The notes beneath the pieces are model-generated. The model had not been told where the DNA came from. It saw only the letters and a list, made by a program, of their open reading frames with translations, and ran no database searches. A stretch of 64,000 nucleotides of DNA from Rhynchosporium graminicola. Lineage: Eukaryota > Ascomycota > Leotiomycetes > Helotiales > Ploettnerulaceae. Positions within the stretch are counted from its first letter, which is position 1. Each line of letters opens with the position of its first letter. The stretch lies in the NCBI GenBank assembly GCA_900074885.1, contig FJUW01000049.1:117748-181747 (forward strand). The letters are read 5' to 3'. The position numbers and the translations under genes were made by a program. Below, one piece after another: positions 47,326 through 58,593 of the stretch.

Positions 47326-47823
47326 TATAACGTTCCTAGTTCTGACTAGTACGCGGTATACAGGCTCGTCAGTTAGTATTAGCTATAAAGTAAAGTAAAT
47401 AAGAAGTTCGGTTCTTAATTAGAATTAAGATATTATAAGTAAGTATTAATTACTATATGAATTTAAGCACGAAGCTCCTATCTAATAGCAGAAGTACTAG
47501 TCTTATATAGAACCTTTATTCCCTTATACTAGCTATATAAGACTATCTTACGGAGCGTATAAGCTCTCGCGACCTATCTAGCAGTTTAGCATATCACGTG
47601 ATCCTAGATCACCTATAGCTATAATACTATTATTACTTTAATACAGGTAGATATATAGTACTACTTGCTATTTCGTACTATAACTATATTAGTGCCTTTC
47701 CTCTAATAGTACTAACTCTTTTCTAGTACTAAAACTCGTCTAATATATACTACTAAGTAGTAATATTAGTATTCTAGTGCTAGGACGGTTTTTTAGTACT
47801 AAGAACTATATCAGTTCGTAATA
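47326..47823 (-). repeat. LTR of the Gypsy element, left copy (3' LTR)
   Basis: 498 bp, matches 53118-53613. The element-sense start TGTCACAAACC has become TATTACGAAC here. The element-sense purine tract AGAAGGGGGATAG lies directly before it (47824-47836), which fixes this copy as the 3' LTR and the element as minus-strand. Confidence 0.85.
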
Positions 47824-50800
47824 CTATCCCCCTTCTGCCTTAGCGTATCCTTACGCTTAATTATACTTAAGGAAATATTAATAAGTACCTATAGCTATCT
47901 GCTTCTTTTATTATATCCCCCGAACGCTTAACTAAATAAGTCGATTATATTATACTTAGAAAATTAATAGAATTAAGTAGTAAAATTATAATACTATATA
48001 CTAGATATGAAAAAGTAGAATATAAAGAGTATATATTACCTCGCGATCCTAAACTAACTAGATATAGTTATTACGCTTAACTAAATAAATCCTACGATAT
48101 TCGTATAAGGAACCGGATACTTATAGCTTCCGAATAGGAAAGTCTAGATTTATAAATCGAAAAGTTAGAAGATAAGAAAGACTTAGCTATAACTAAGTTC
48201 TATATACGAATTATAAAGTTAAAGAAATAGAAATATTTCTTATACGAAAAGTAATAAAAGATAATTACTACTAGTCTGAACTTAATAGCTAAGCTTAATA
48301 CTCTTAAAGCTCTAAAGAAAAAAGGAAAAGAGAAATAGAAAAGAGAGAAAGCGCTTAAAGACGCTAAGCTAGTAAGCGCGGAACTCTCTAGTTCTAATAT
48401 CCCTATTGATTCCCCGTTCGACCTGATAATCGACTTTCCTTTTGATCCTGCGGACTTACTCTAAGTAAATCTAGGTCTTATTAATAGAAATTAGCTAGTA
48501 ATACTAAGTAATAAAAGCTTAACTTAAGTTCTTATATATTTTCCGAATATAAGTAGTTCTTTTATTTTATAAGATATCTAATAATACTTTATTTATATTA
48601 ATAATCTAGTAGTTCCTCTATATCGTATTCTATAATTAAGTTAACTAGTTTTGTATATATCTTTAGGGCTAATAGTACTCTTAGTAGTACTTTTTCTAAT
48701 AAGGATATATAGAGTATTAGAAATATTTTCTTTATTATAACTAGTAGCTAAAGTTTATAAGCTAAAAGTCCTTTAACTTATTTAATTTTAAATAGTCTAA
48801 GTTTCTTATAGTCTAGCTTATCGCTTAGTTTCTATATATTAATATTTTTCTATAGAAAGTAAACCTTATCTCCCTCCTATAGTATTAGCTTCTAAGTATA
48901 GTTCTTATTATAATAGTACGTATTTTTCTTAGCTATAAATTAGAGTTCTTCTGCAAGTTCTTTATATAAGTCCTAGATATTCCGGACTTAGATATAAGCT
49001 ATATTATTATCCTTAATAGTAATATTAAGCTCTCTATAAGCGATAAGTTTATAATTATAATTTGCGAAGAATAATATAACTTTTATTATTTCTATAGTTA
49101 AGCTATGATATAAGAACTCTATAAGTAGTAATAGTTCTACTTAATTATTTCATTAATATTTAATATAATAATATAAATATACTTTAATTACTTAATTTAT
49201 CTTTTTATTTCCTCTATTAATCTAAAGATAGAAAGCTATTAATAATTTCCTTTTTATTCCTAGGAAACTTATTAAAGTATTCTAGAACTTTAATATAAAT
49301 AACTTATCTCGATCTAATATTATTTCTTCGGGTACTCTATACTTAGAGACTATTTCCTTAAGGTATACTTATACTAAGTATTCGGCTCTAAAAGTAGATA
49401 AGACTAGTACTAAGATTATATACTTAATAAGTCTTTCTATAATAATAAGTATTATATTATAGCTAACTCCTATAACTAGGTCCTTCGATAGTAGTAATAG
49501 CTCTATGAAGTACTATAATATTAATTTCGAAGAGGTTAGTAGTATTAGTACTATAATTATCTACTTATAAAATATATATCAAGAAGACTTATTCCTAATA
49601 TAAGTATTATAGTTAGCTAGTACTTCTTTAACTACTTAGCGGAATCCTTCCGATTAGTAGTTTCTTAAAATCCTTAGATATATTCTTTATATCCCTTAGT
49701 ATCTATACGCAGGAAGCTCGTATTATTCTTTAATATATACTTTTATTAAGCTTAGTAGAAGCTAAATTTTCCTATTAACTTATGTAATACTATTCTTAAT
49801 TCTATTTCTAGTAATAAGTTCCTTAGTTATATCTAAAGATAATCTATCTTTCTTCTAAGCTTCTTTTAAAGTATTATACTAAAGTCTCTTAATTTCTTAC
49901 TTAATTATAGTAGCTTCTCGAATATTAATAACTATATCTCTATTATCTAGCTTTATGAGTAAAGTAGTCTTATTATAGACCTTATTATCCTTATAACTTA
50001 GTGATCTACTTAGAGTATCTACTTATATATTATCTTTTCCTTATATATACTTAATAACTAAATTAAAAGAGGCGAGTTCCTCTGACTATCGAGCTAATTA
50101 ATAATTATCTAAGACCTTAGTAGTTATAAAGGTTCGAAGATTCATATAGTTAATATAGATAATAACTAGGAACTTAGCTCCTTATAAGTATATTTTCTAT
50201 TATTTAAGTACTTTAATAATTATTATAAGTTCTTTCTTATAAATCTTATAATTCTATTTAGCTAAAGATATTTTCTTTAAAAAGTATATAACTAAGTATA
50301 GTTATCCTTTATTATCTCGCTATAAGTATACTACGCTAGTATAAGTATTAGAGGTATCTATTTCTATTATGCTTTCCTTCGCTTTATCGAAACTATATAG
50401 AATTAGTTCTTTTATGAATTCTTTCTTAATTCTCTAAAAAGCTTTCTTATACTAGCTAATCTAAGTAAAAAGAATACCTTTTCGAGTGAGACTTATAAGT
50501 AATTCGGCAATTTTAGAGTAATTCCTAATAAACTATTTATAAAAGTTAGCGAAACCTAACTATAATTATATATCTTTAATATTCTTTAGCGATTCCTATT
50601 CCTTTATAGCTCTAATTTTCTCCGGGTTAATACTTATCTTTCTAAGCGAATAATATACTTTAGAAAAGTGACTTACTTAACTAAGAATTTATATTTCGAT
50701 ATCTTTAGTCTAGAATCTATCTTATATAATACTTCTATAACTTAGGTAATATAGTCTTAGTGTGCCTCGATAGTCTCTAAGTATACTAGAATATTATCTA

Positions 50801-53117
50801 AGTAGTATATAGCGAATTTCCTAATAAACTCCTTAAGAATATTATTATTCTACTTTTAATATATAGCTAGAGTATTAGTTAAGCCGAATAGTATTACTAT
50901 ATATTCCTATAGCTCTAAAAGTAATATAAAAGCGGTTTTCTATTCGTATCCTTTCTTAATTCGGATTAAATTAAATACGTTTTATTAATCTAATTTAATA
51001 TATATCTTTACTCTAGTAAGCTTATCCTATAAGTACTACGCGTTTAGTAAAGGATATATATCTCATATAATTCTATTATTAATTATCTAATAGTCTTTAT
51101 ATAATCTTCCCTTAGGATCTCCTACTTTCTTAACTACTAATATATTAATAGTATAAGGTAATTTAGACTTCTAAATCTATTCTTTCTTTATACTTAACTC
51201 TTAATACTCCTTAAGTATCCTTATAGTATTATAGTTATAATAGTAAAGTTTCTTTATAATAAGTATAAATCTATCTTTAAAGTTTATTTTATAATCCTAG
51301 AGTTTATACTTAAGTAGAGCTCTTATATCCTACGATCTCCTCGAATAATTTCGAGAACTTCCTATATAGTTCGGGTAACTATTTCTAAATATTATCTATT
51401 TAATTAGAATAATTCTTAGGTTCTAACTATCTAGGAACTTAACTTAATTAGCTAAAGTCTATTAGCGTTATTATTAAGGAGGCGGTACTAGCTTCTTATT
51501 TACCGGCTAGTTAACTATATTTATTTATAGTTATTAAATATAACTTTCTAAGTTACTTAGTTTATACTAGGATTATAATTATATAGCTATAATATTCCTA
51601 ATATAATATTATATTATTTAGTAAGTATAATATTAAAGTAAAGCGTTTCTTCGTATCTATTAATAATTATCTTTATTCCTCTTATCTTTCTGCGGACTTA
51701 TCTATCTAATCTAGCGCTTTTTCTATTTAATAAAGTAAAGTAATATAGTTTCAAGTTAATAATAATAGGAATATTCTATTTCTCGATGAAGGCTAAGTTT
51801 ACAAAATATTTTATAGCTCCTGAATTAATAAGTGCTTTTATCTTAATATTATCTACTATAACTAGTATAATTAACTAATCGAATTCTCTAGTAATAGTAA
51901 GCTCTAAGTATAGTAATTCAGTTATAAAGTAATTATATACTTCTTTAATAATTCTTCTTATTATTTTATTTAACTAGGTCCTAAGGCTAAGTTCATAGGT
52001 AATTAGAGTATAGGGTATATAATAGTAGAGATTAGCTTAGCTTTAGATCAGATCTAGTACTATTCTCTAATAAGTAGCTAGTTCTAATAAGTATTATCTT
52101 CTCTATTAATAGTATTCCTCTTCTGTTTCCTTAGTAATAGCTTAAGTGTTTTTTATTCGAAGGAACTAATCTAGTTATTTAAACTCTTTTAGTTCTATTT
52201 CTCCTTCGAGGTTAGCTATATAATAATCTAATCGTTCCTTAATATCCCTTATATTTACTTAGAATACGATAGTAACAATATCGTAATAAGTAATAATATA
52301 GTCTATACTCGGGTTAGATATATTATAAGTTCGATAATACTCTATAAAATCGGACTTAGTTCTATTATAAGCTTATATTCTTCTTTTATTATTATGATTT
52401 CGAAGAGTCTAGTTCTCGTTATTATAAAAGAGATTATTATATAGATAGTTTCTTTTATTTATAATACTCTAGCTTTCTTAGTTTTTATCTAGAAGTTTAA
52501 CTAAGTTCTCTTCGAACTTTTCGCTAGATTTATAAGCTATAAAGTCCTACGAACTCTATTCCATACTAGAATGCTTTTAGTAATCTAGCTTCCTTTCTAC
52601 TAGTCCGAATTCTCTCTTAGGTTTATTCTAAGGTTTCCTTTCTTATTTCTTCTTCTAAGAATAAATATAAGCGAGATATCCTAGCTTATTATACGTATAA
52701 TATAAGCTCTTCTCTTAGCGTTTATCTTTCTTAGCTTAGCCCTTAGATCCTCTTTCTACTTTATCTATTTCTATCAGATTATAGTAATTATATTTATTAT
52801 TCGGGTAAGGTTAGAAATTTCCCTAATATTTACCTTATTATTATAGAAATTAGAGTTTATAGAAGTAAGTAGGTATAAATTATCCTCCTTTCTCCTTCGC
52901 TTATTCCTAGATTCTTTTATTAATAGTAGTAGACGATTTAATCAAGTCCTCTAGGTTATTATAGTTTCTATAATAAGTATTAGGCAAGTTAACTCAGGGT
53001 AGAGTAATTTTATCTATTTTCTCTATCTTACTAACTTAGGATCCTTCTCTTATAACTAATCTTTCTTTAGGGGCTATTTCGTTCTTACTAATAATACTTT
53101 AAGTAAGGTGCTTAAAG

Positions 53118-53613
53118 TATAACGTTCCTAGTTCTAACTAGTACGCGGTATATAAGCTTATTAGTTAGTATTAGCTATAAAGTAAAGTAAATAAGAAGTT
53201 CGGTTCTTAATTAGAATTTAGACGTTATAAGTAAGTATTAATTACTATAAGAATTTGAGCACGAAGCTCCTATCTAATAGCAGAAGTGCTAGTCTTATAT
53301 ATAACCTTTATTCCCTTATACTAGCTATATAAGACTATCTTACGGAGCGTATAAGCTCTCGCGACCTATCTAGCAGTTTAGCATATCACGTGATCATAGA
53401 TCACCTATAGCTATAATACTATTATTACTCTAATATAGGTAGACGTATAGTACTACTCGCTGTTTCGTATCATAATCGTGCTAGCACCTTTCCTCTAATG
53501 GTACTAACTCTTTTCTGGTACTAAAACTCGTCTGATATACACTACTAGTTGGTACTATTAGTATTCTGGTGCTAGGACGGTTTTGGTGCCAAGAACCACA
53601 CTGGTTTGTGACA
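53118..53613 (-). repeat. LTR of the Gypsy element, right copy (5' LTR)
   Basis: 496 bp. The outer end keeps the canonical element-sense TGTCACAAACCAGTG. Less mutated than the left LTR in its last 150 bases. No clear 5 bp target duplication flanks the pair. Confidence 0.85.
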
Positions 53614-53700
53614 TTAACTGCTTTTAAAGAGTGAAATGATCTATACGTCTATTAATCAATATTAGTATCACTCTGTCGTAGTACGTACAATCAAGTAGTC

Positions 53701-53850
53701 TGCGTGAGCTAAAGTATAGTAATAAGTAGTAGTATTATCTATTATATCGTAGCTATCTTTCCTAGGTAGTCGAGACTCCGTAAGGGAGATATATCTAGCC
53801 GGCTAAACCCCGGTGCAGATACTCGACTAACACGTGACTATGGACCAACA
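53701..53850 (-). repeat. Outer 150 bp direct repeat, right copy (LTR-like)
   Basis: Partner of 46893-47042. It abuts the broken FAD-monooxygenase coding sequence directly at 53850/53851. Confidence 0.7.
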
Positions 53851-55054
53851 GACATTTTTGGTGATATAACATCGGTGATACATTGCACGAAAGGATGTTC
53901 AGTTTTGCGAACGAGCTCCGAGAAAGCGGGCGGAAGTATAGAGGTAGCTGTCCCATTGATCTGGGACTGGAGATGGGGTTTTATTTTTCCGACGGGCATG
54001 GAGAAGTGATGTTGGTGGCCGGAGGTGTCGTTCATTAGGTCGAGATATTCGGGTGAGTCGAGGGGATAGTTGTAGTACCAGACCCAATTCATTAGCCTGG
54101 AACCTGGTGAACTGGAGCCGTTCTTTCCTGGGATAAGTTTCTCTTAGTGCATAACTCTTCTGACGAGCTGAGGAAAATAACCTACGCCAAAATCTGACAG
54201 CCAGGAGCATGAAAGAACGTGAAGTTATCCACGAAAGTCTCCTTCATCAACCCGGAAGCTTCATTCTCAGGTACCGTCCCCCTCCAAGCTACGTATCCCG
54301 CATACTCCCTCTCCACATCCGGCAACAACAGCTTTCGAATCGTAGAACTCGGTCCATCAGCCGCAAGAACCAAGTCCGCAACCTCTTTCTGCTTCCCATC
54401 ACTCCCATTGACTTCATACTCGACCTCAATTCCCTCTCCAAAATCTTTCACACCGACCACTTTCCTCGCATACAGATACTTCGCTTCTCCTTCCCCCTCC
54501 TCCTTCTTAGGAAGTTCGCAGTACTGACTTTTGACCCCATCGAAACAAGCTCGTAGAACATTATACAGTAGATCCCAACTTACCATCTCCTGACGTCTGT
54601 CGTTCTCATCAATAACTTTCCCGTCTTTGGCTAGTGTTTGCCGGTGATGGCTGGGCACAGAAAGAGGACGATCAATGTTGACGTGCTTGGTGAAGAACTC
54701 TTGGGCTTCGGGACCGAAGACTATTCCAGCTCCTGGAAGGGTATTAGATTTCAATTTGTAGTAGTCGTAAATCAAACAAAGAAAAAGTTAACATGATGAA
54801 AGATGCGATCAGGATACAAGGGCGAGCTAAAATTAGAAATGGCTCACTCCCAAATCTTGCAACATTGCAGTAGGATTCCGCTCGAAGATTTGAACATTAT
54901 GACCCAGATGCTTCAACATCACGCCGCTCATAAGTCCTCCTAACGAGCCACCAACCTAGCAATGTGACAATAAGCACATGTAAAGATTCAATTACATTAG
55001 GAGATGGCGGGGTAAGCGACTCACAATGATCACGTTCTTCGCTTTCGTTGGCAT
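53851..55054 (-). pseudogene. FAD-dependent aromatic monooxygenase, 3' part lost at the repeat
   Basis: Exon 1 (55054-55025, MPTKAKNVII) joins exon 2 (from 54955, VGGSLGGLMSGVMLKHLG) to make the FAD-binding GxGxxG start. Later blocks are FGPEAQEFFTKHV, the DG motif (LVLAADGPSSTIRKLLLP) and MNWVWYYNYPLDSPEYLDLM, as in the 2,6-dihydroxypyridine hydroxylase/salicylate hydroxylase-like group. The reading ends at VISPK, then runs into the 150 bp repeat. The GD motif and C-terminal FAD-ribityl site (normally next) are missing. The exon 2/exon 3 junction (GT at 54847, AG at 54733) does not keep frame, and a TAG sits where Tyr would follow QILA near 54185. So the gene is dead by more than one lesion. 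Confidence 0.8.
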
Positions 55055-56118
55055 GATCAATAGACTCTAGGGATTATCTGGGGATGATTTATGAAGCTTC
55101 AAATATTCTACTTATTATGTAAGGTAAAAAATCAGACTCTCGCAGACATGCCCAAGAGATATAATTCAGATGTACCCAGCCTTGCCCAGAGGGAACCAAG
55201 CTACGTCATGAACTAGAAAACCACGTGATATATCATCTTTCCACTCTTCCTTTCGCCCGATTCAAGAAAGAACAAGAAATTCTGATCTATTATACGGTAA
55301 TGGAGATATTGGACAAATTTTCTCGTGAATACAAAGGTTTGGCAATGCGTCGATGTGTTGTCTCCACCAAGCTCGCCTAACTCCACTAGCTAGGTCGAAC
55401 ATCAACAAGACGGTAATAAGCCTTGAATTATTCAGTATCTATAACCTTGACCTCTTTTGTTGAACTTCAGCATTCAGGCAACTACTGAGCTTAAATGGGA
55501 GCTTGATGGAGTAAACAATATAGGCCGTTTTAACATTTAACAGAGCGGGAAGCACCTTCGCAGGACCTGAGGAAATTTGTAATCTCCACGACGACGTACG
55601 TTCTACATCAACGCGACGCCTGTTCATTTCTGGCGAAGCAGTTTAGTTCTCTGAATCTGCTGTAAATTCATCACAAGATCTTCCAAGAGTAAAGTCATCA
55701 AGTGATTAGGGCCAGTTTTCTGAACCAAGAATATCAAGAAAGCAATATCGTCTATATCTTCCTGCCATCAACTCGGGGAAATTTTCTATTAGGGATTGGC
55801 GATTTAGAGCCAGCCACTTCAGTAGAGTCCTTCGACTTTGCAGTTACATGATTTGTCTTTTGCTATATTGAAGTTGAGTCTGGCCTGCTCTGGTCAAATA
55901 CTGCCAGGAAAATTGAAACTCGAAACAAGCTAGTCCAGATTCGTAAAGACTTACTCTCGAGAGGGCGGTGACAGTGATAAACGCGAACTCGCCCACGAAT
56001 CCTTTTCTTCTTTCAAAACAAAGGGCAACGCAACCTCTTCTTCGATCACCACCGTCCAGCCTTGTTCTGGACCCAATACCTACACACAATACCCACATAC
56101 TGGTATCCAATTTGCAAG
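55055..56118. other. Intergenic between divergent pseudogene and paralog 3
   Basis: No gene seen; probably holds the paralog 3 promoter near its right end. Confidence 0.45.
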
Positions 56119-57857
56119 ATGGTTCGTATCATTCACACCACAGGGGCAAAGAAAGGCACCTACGTAAGAATCATCTTCTTTCTTTCTCTATCATCTCACA
56201 AGTGCTAACCTGGATTTATCAACAGACCGACACTACTACTGGTGAAACTTTCACAACACCTCGCACAATCCATCGCCTCCCCATCAGAAACCGCGCAGAT
56301 GTAAGATCGTTCCATTCTCTATGTGGTATGATACTCTGCTGACGTTTACATCTCAGTATTATCCTCCTAGCAACATCACTCCCGATGTTGTAGTAAGAAT
56401 TCCCGTTCATGTTTTGTGTATTTGTATTGACATTGAATTCCTAGGCAACTCCTCCTCCTACCACCACCAGCTCTGACGTCGCAGTAAGTAATCTCCTTCA
56501 ATACCTCTAAACATCTTCTAATAAGACTTCCCAGGCACCTCCCTCTACGAGCACTTCTGCCGTCGCAGTAAGCCTACCTTCTTCGATTTCATTTAGGAAC
56601 CTCCTAACAAGACCTCCCAGGAGACTCCATCTACTAGCACTCCTGCCGTCGCAGTAAGCAATCTTCTTTGAAGTCTCCCACACACCTCTTAACAAGCCTT
56701 CTAGGCAACTCCCTCAACCAGCACTCCTGCCGTTGTAGTAAGCAACCTCCTTTGATGTCCTCTAAACACCTCCTAACAGGATACTCTTAGGCGCCTCACC
56801 CTGCTCCTGCTACTCCTGCCGTCACAGTAAGTAATCTACCTCAATGTTCTCTAAAAACTCCCTGACAAAACTACCCAGGCACCTCCCTCAACCAGCACTC
56901 CTGCCGTTGCAGTAAGCAACCTCCTATAATATCCTCTAAATACCTCCTAACAAGACCTCCCAGGCACCTGTCTCTACTAGCACTCTTGCTGTCGCTGTAA
57001 GCAACCTCGTTTACTATCCTCTAAACACCTTCTAACAAGACCTCTCAGGCACCTCTCTCTACTAGCACTCTTGCTGTCGCTGTAAGCAACCTCGTTTACT
57101 ATCCTCTAAACACCTTCTAACAAGACCTCTCAGGCACCTCTCTCTACTAGCACTCTTGCTGTCGCTGTAAGCAACCTCGTTTACTATCCTCTAAACACCT
57201 TCTAACAAGACCTCTCAGGCACCTCTCTCTACTAGCACTCTTGCTGTCGCTGTAAGCAACCTCGTTTACTATCCTCTAAACACCTTCTAACAAGACCTCT
57301 CAGGCACCTCTCTCTACCAGTACTCCCGCTATCGCCGTAAGCAATCCCCTTGAATTTCCCCGGTACTTGTACTGACATCCATAATTTAGGCTCCTGGACC
57401 CCTCACCACCAGCTCTGCTGTCCCCGTAAGCAGTCCTCAGCCAATGGTCTGTGAGTCTTCACTAACATTTGCATCTTAGGCTACTCTTCCTGCCACCAAC
57501 ACGACCGTCGCCACGACCGTCGCAGCCGCTCCAGCTACCGTCCAACACCCACACGCTCCAAATGCTGTCCTCAACCGCCATGGCCGCCCAGCCGGTATTT
57601 ACGCTCCGACAAGACCTCAGCCATCCGTCATCAACGGCAGCAAAGCCAAATGGACTTTGGTGCGCGGAAATCCTCCTGCTGGCATCGATGCTCTGAAGTG
57701 GGATCTTGCATATAACCGTGCTGACTCCAACGTTGGTACGCTCAAGAACATCCTGAGAAAGGCACTCAGAGAGAATGGGATGACTAGAGATGTTGCGATT
57801 GACTACATGATCAGAGATGGGGATTTGACTCTGGGCTTTGTTGATAGTAATCCTTAG
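56119..57857 (+). CDS. Paralog 3: 16-exon gene with an array of 33-39 nt micro-exons, 313 aa
   Basis: Exons as read: 56119-56163, 56226-56300, 56357-56392, 56445-56483, 56535-56567, 56621-56653, 56705-56737, 56791-56826, 56879-56911, 56964-56996, 57049-57081, 57134-57166, 57219-57251, 57304-57336, 57390-57425, 57480-57857. Every exon is a multiple of three and every intron is phase 0, opens with GTAAG and ends AG; nearly all have CTAAC or CTGAC near the 3' end. Exons 4-15 encode degenerate 11-13 residue units of the type APPSTSTPAVA. The last exon carries the family domain: LVRGNPPAGIDALKWDLAYN, NGMTRDVAIDYMIRD, FVDSNP, matching the genes at 35938 and 39027. No signal peptide or Kex2-type KR sites. 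The Ser/Thr/Pro units suggest a disordered linker. Function unknown. Confidence 0.82.
56445..57389 (+). repeat. Tandem exon-intron repeat array (~85 bp unit)
   Basis: Each unit holds one micro-exon and one 51-53 nt intron. From 57049 to 57303 three units are exact 85 bp copies, and the unit starting at 56964 differs only in its exon. Upstream units are older and differ at several positions but keep donor, branch site, acceptor and exon phase. Confidence 0.9.
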
Positions 57858-58593
57858 AAATGGAGAGAAGCATATGATTTGAGAGACTTTAGGGATAGAA
57901 CTTGGTCGAAATGCAAAGTCTTCCGAATACTTATCATACTCTAGAACGTGGATAGCTTGAGACCTTAGAGCCTCTACCTTCTACCCAACATGATATCCCA
58001 GAACCCATGTTTCAAGTCTAACACTTCACATTCCACCCTACCTTCTTTATCTCTTATTCCCCTTCCCTCCTGCTGGGAAAAGCCTTTCGATCCCTTCCGA
58101 ATTACGATTGTCCTACGTGAAATACAAACACCCATAAACAGTGGAAAGTGTTGTCTGTTCTCGAAACTCCTTATGGGCAGCAAGACGCCTCTCCAAGCCG
58201 ACCACTTACACAATTCCCTACATTCAAATTATAGCCATCGATGTACTGAAAGTAATGACTGAAGGCTGTGCCTCGTCGCTACCCATGTCTTGTTACAGTC
58301 CACCGTAAGTGCGCATCAAAACCCAAATCTGTGTATGCACGGGATACTAAAAAGCCAAGAAGCATTTTGAAGACGTGTCAAAACTTCCTCAGCAGATGTT
58401 CCATCAATACTTACAGTACACTAGTTCACCAGGTATAGTACACTACTTTGCCAGGAAGAAGAGCAGATAGCTCATTGGATCAAATTGAAAGGCGTTAACA
58501 ACGAGTTCTAGAATTGTTGACGTATACTTGGAGGAGTTTGTCATTAGTTCTAGAGCTTCGAAGTACTGCCACTACGCAAGCATATAAGCAAGC
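57858..58593. other. 3' spacer, no gene seen
   Basis: Lies between convergent paralog 3 and the HMG-CoA reductase relic. Short frames only. Confidence 0.5.

Larger units (their letters stand above)
47326..53613 (-). mobile_element. Decayed Ty3/Gypsy LTR retrotransposon, RIP-like
   Basis: About 6.3 kb bounded by direct LTRs of 498 and 496 bp. No open frame of 60 codons survives, yet motifs of pol can be read on the minus strand: reverse transcriptase KTAF, EYIVILFGLTN (50874-50888 for FGLTN) and YYLDNILVY at about 50787-50808, where the catalytic YLDD has become YLDN by GAT to AAT; and integrase DRDKLF at 49297-49314 followed by KF.NTL. RT upstream of integrase is the Gypsy order, and the integrase signature resembles fungal chromoviruses. 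Extreme AT content and stops arising from C-to-T or G-to-A changes point to RIP. No functional protein can be made. Confidence 0.88.

Noticed and set aside
56484..57389. The 85 bp repeat array as a CRISPR, satellite or RiPP precursor core array
   Set aside because: Eukaryotic context. Each unit has a full intron with correct splice signals and phase, and it links a start exon to a conserved last exon. There are no Kex2 KR sites between peptide units and no signal peptide, as a fungal RiPP precursor would have.
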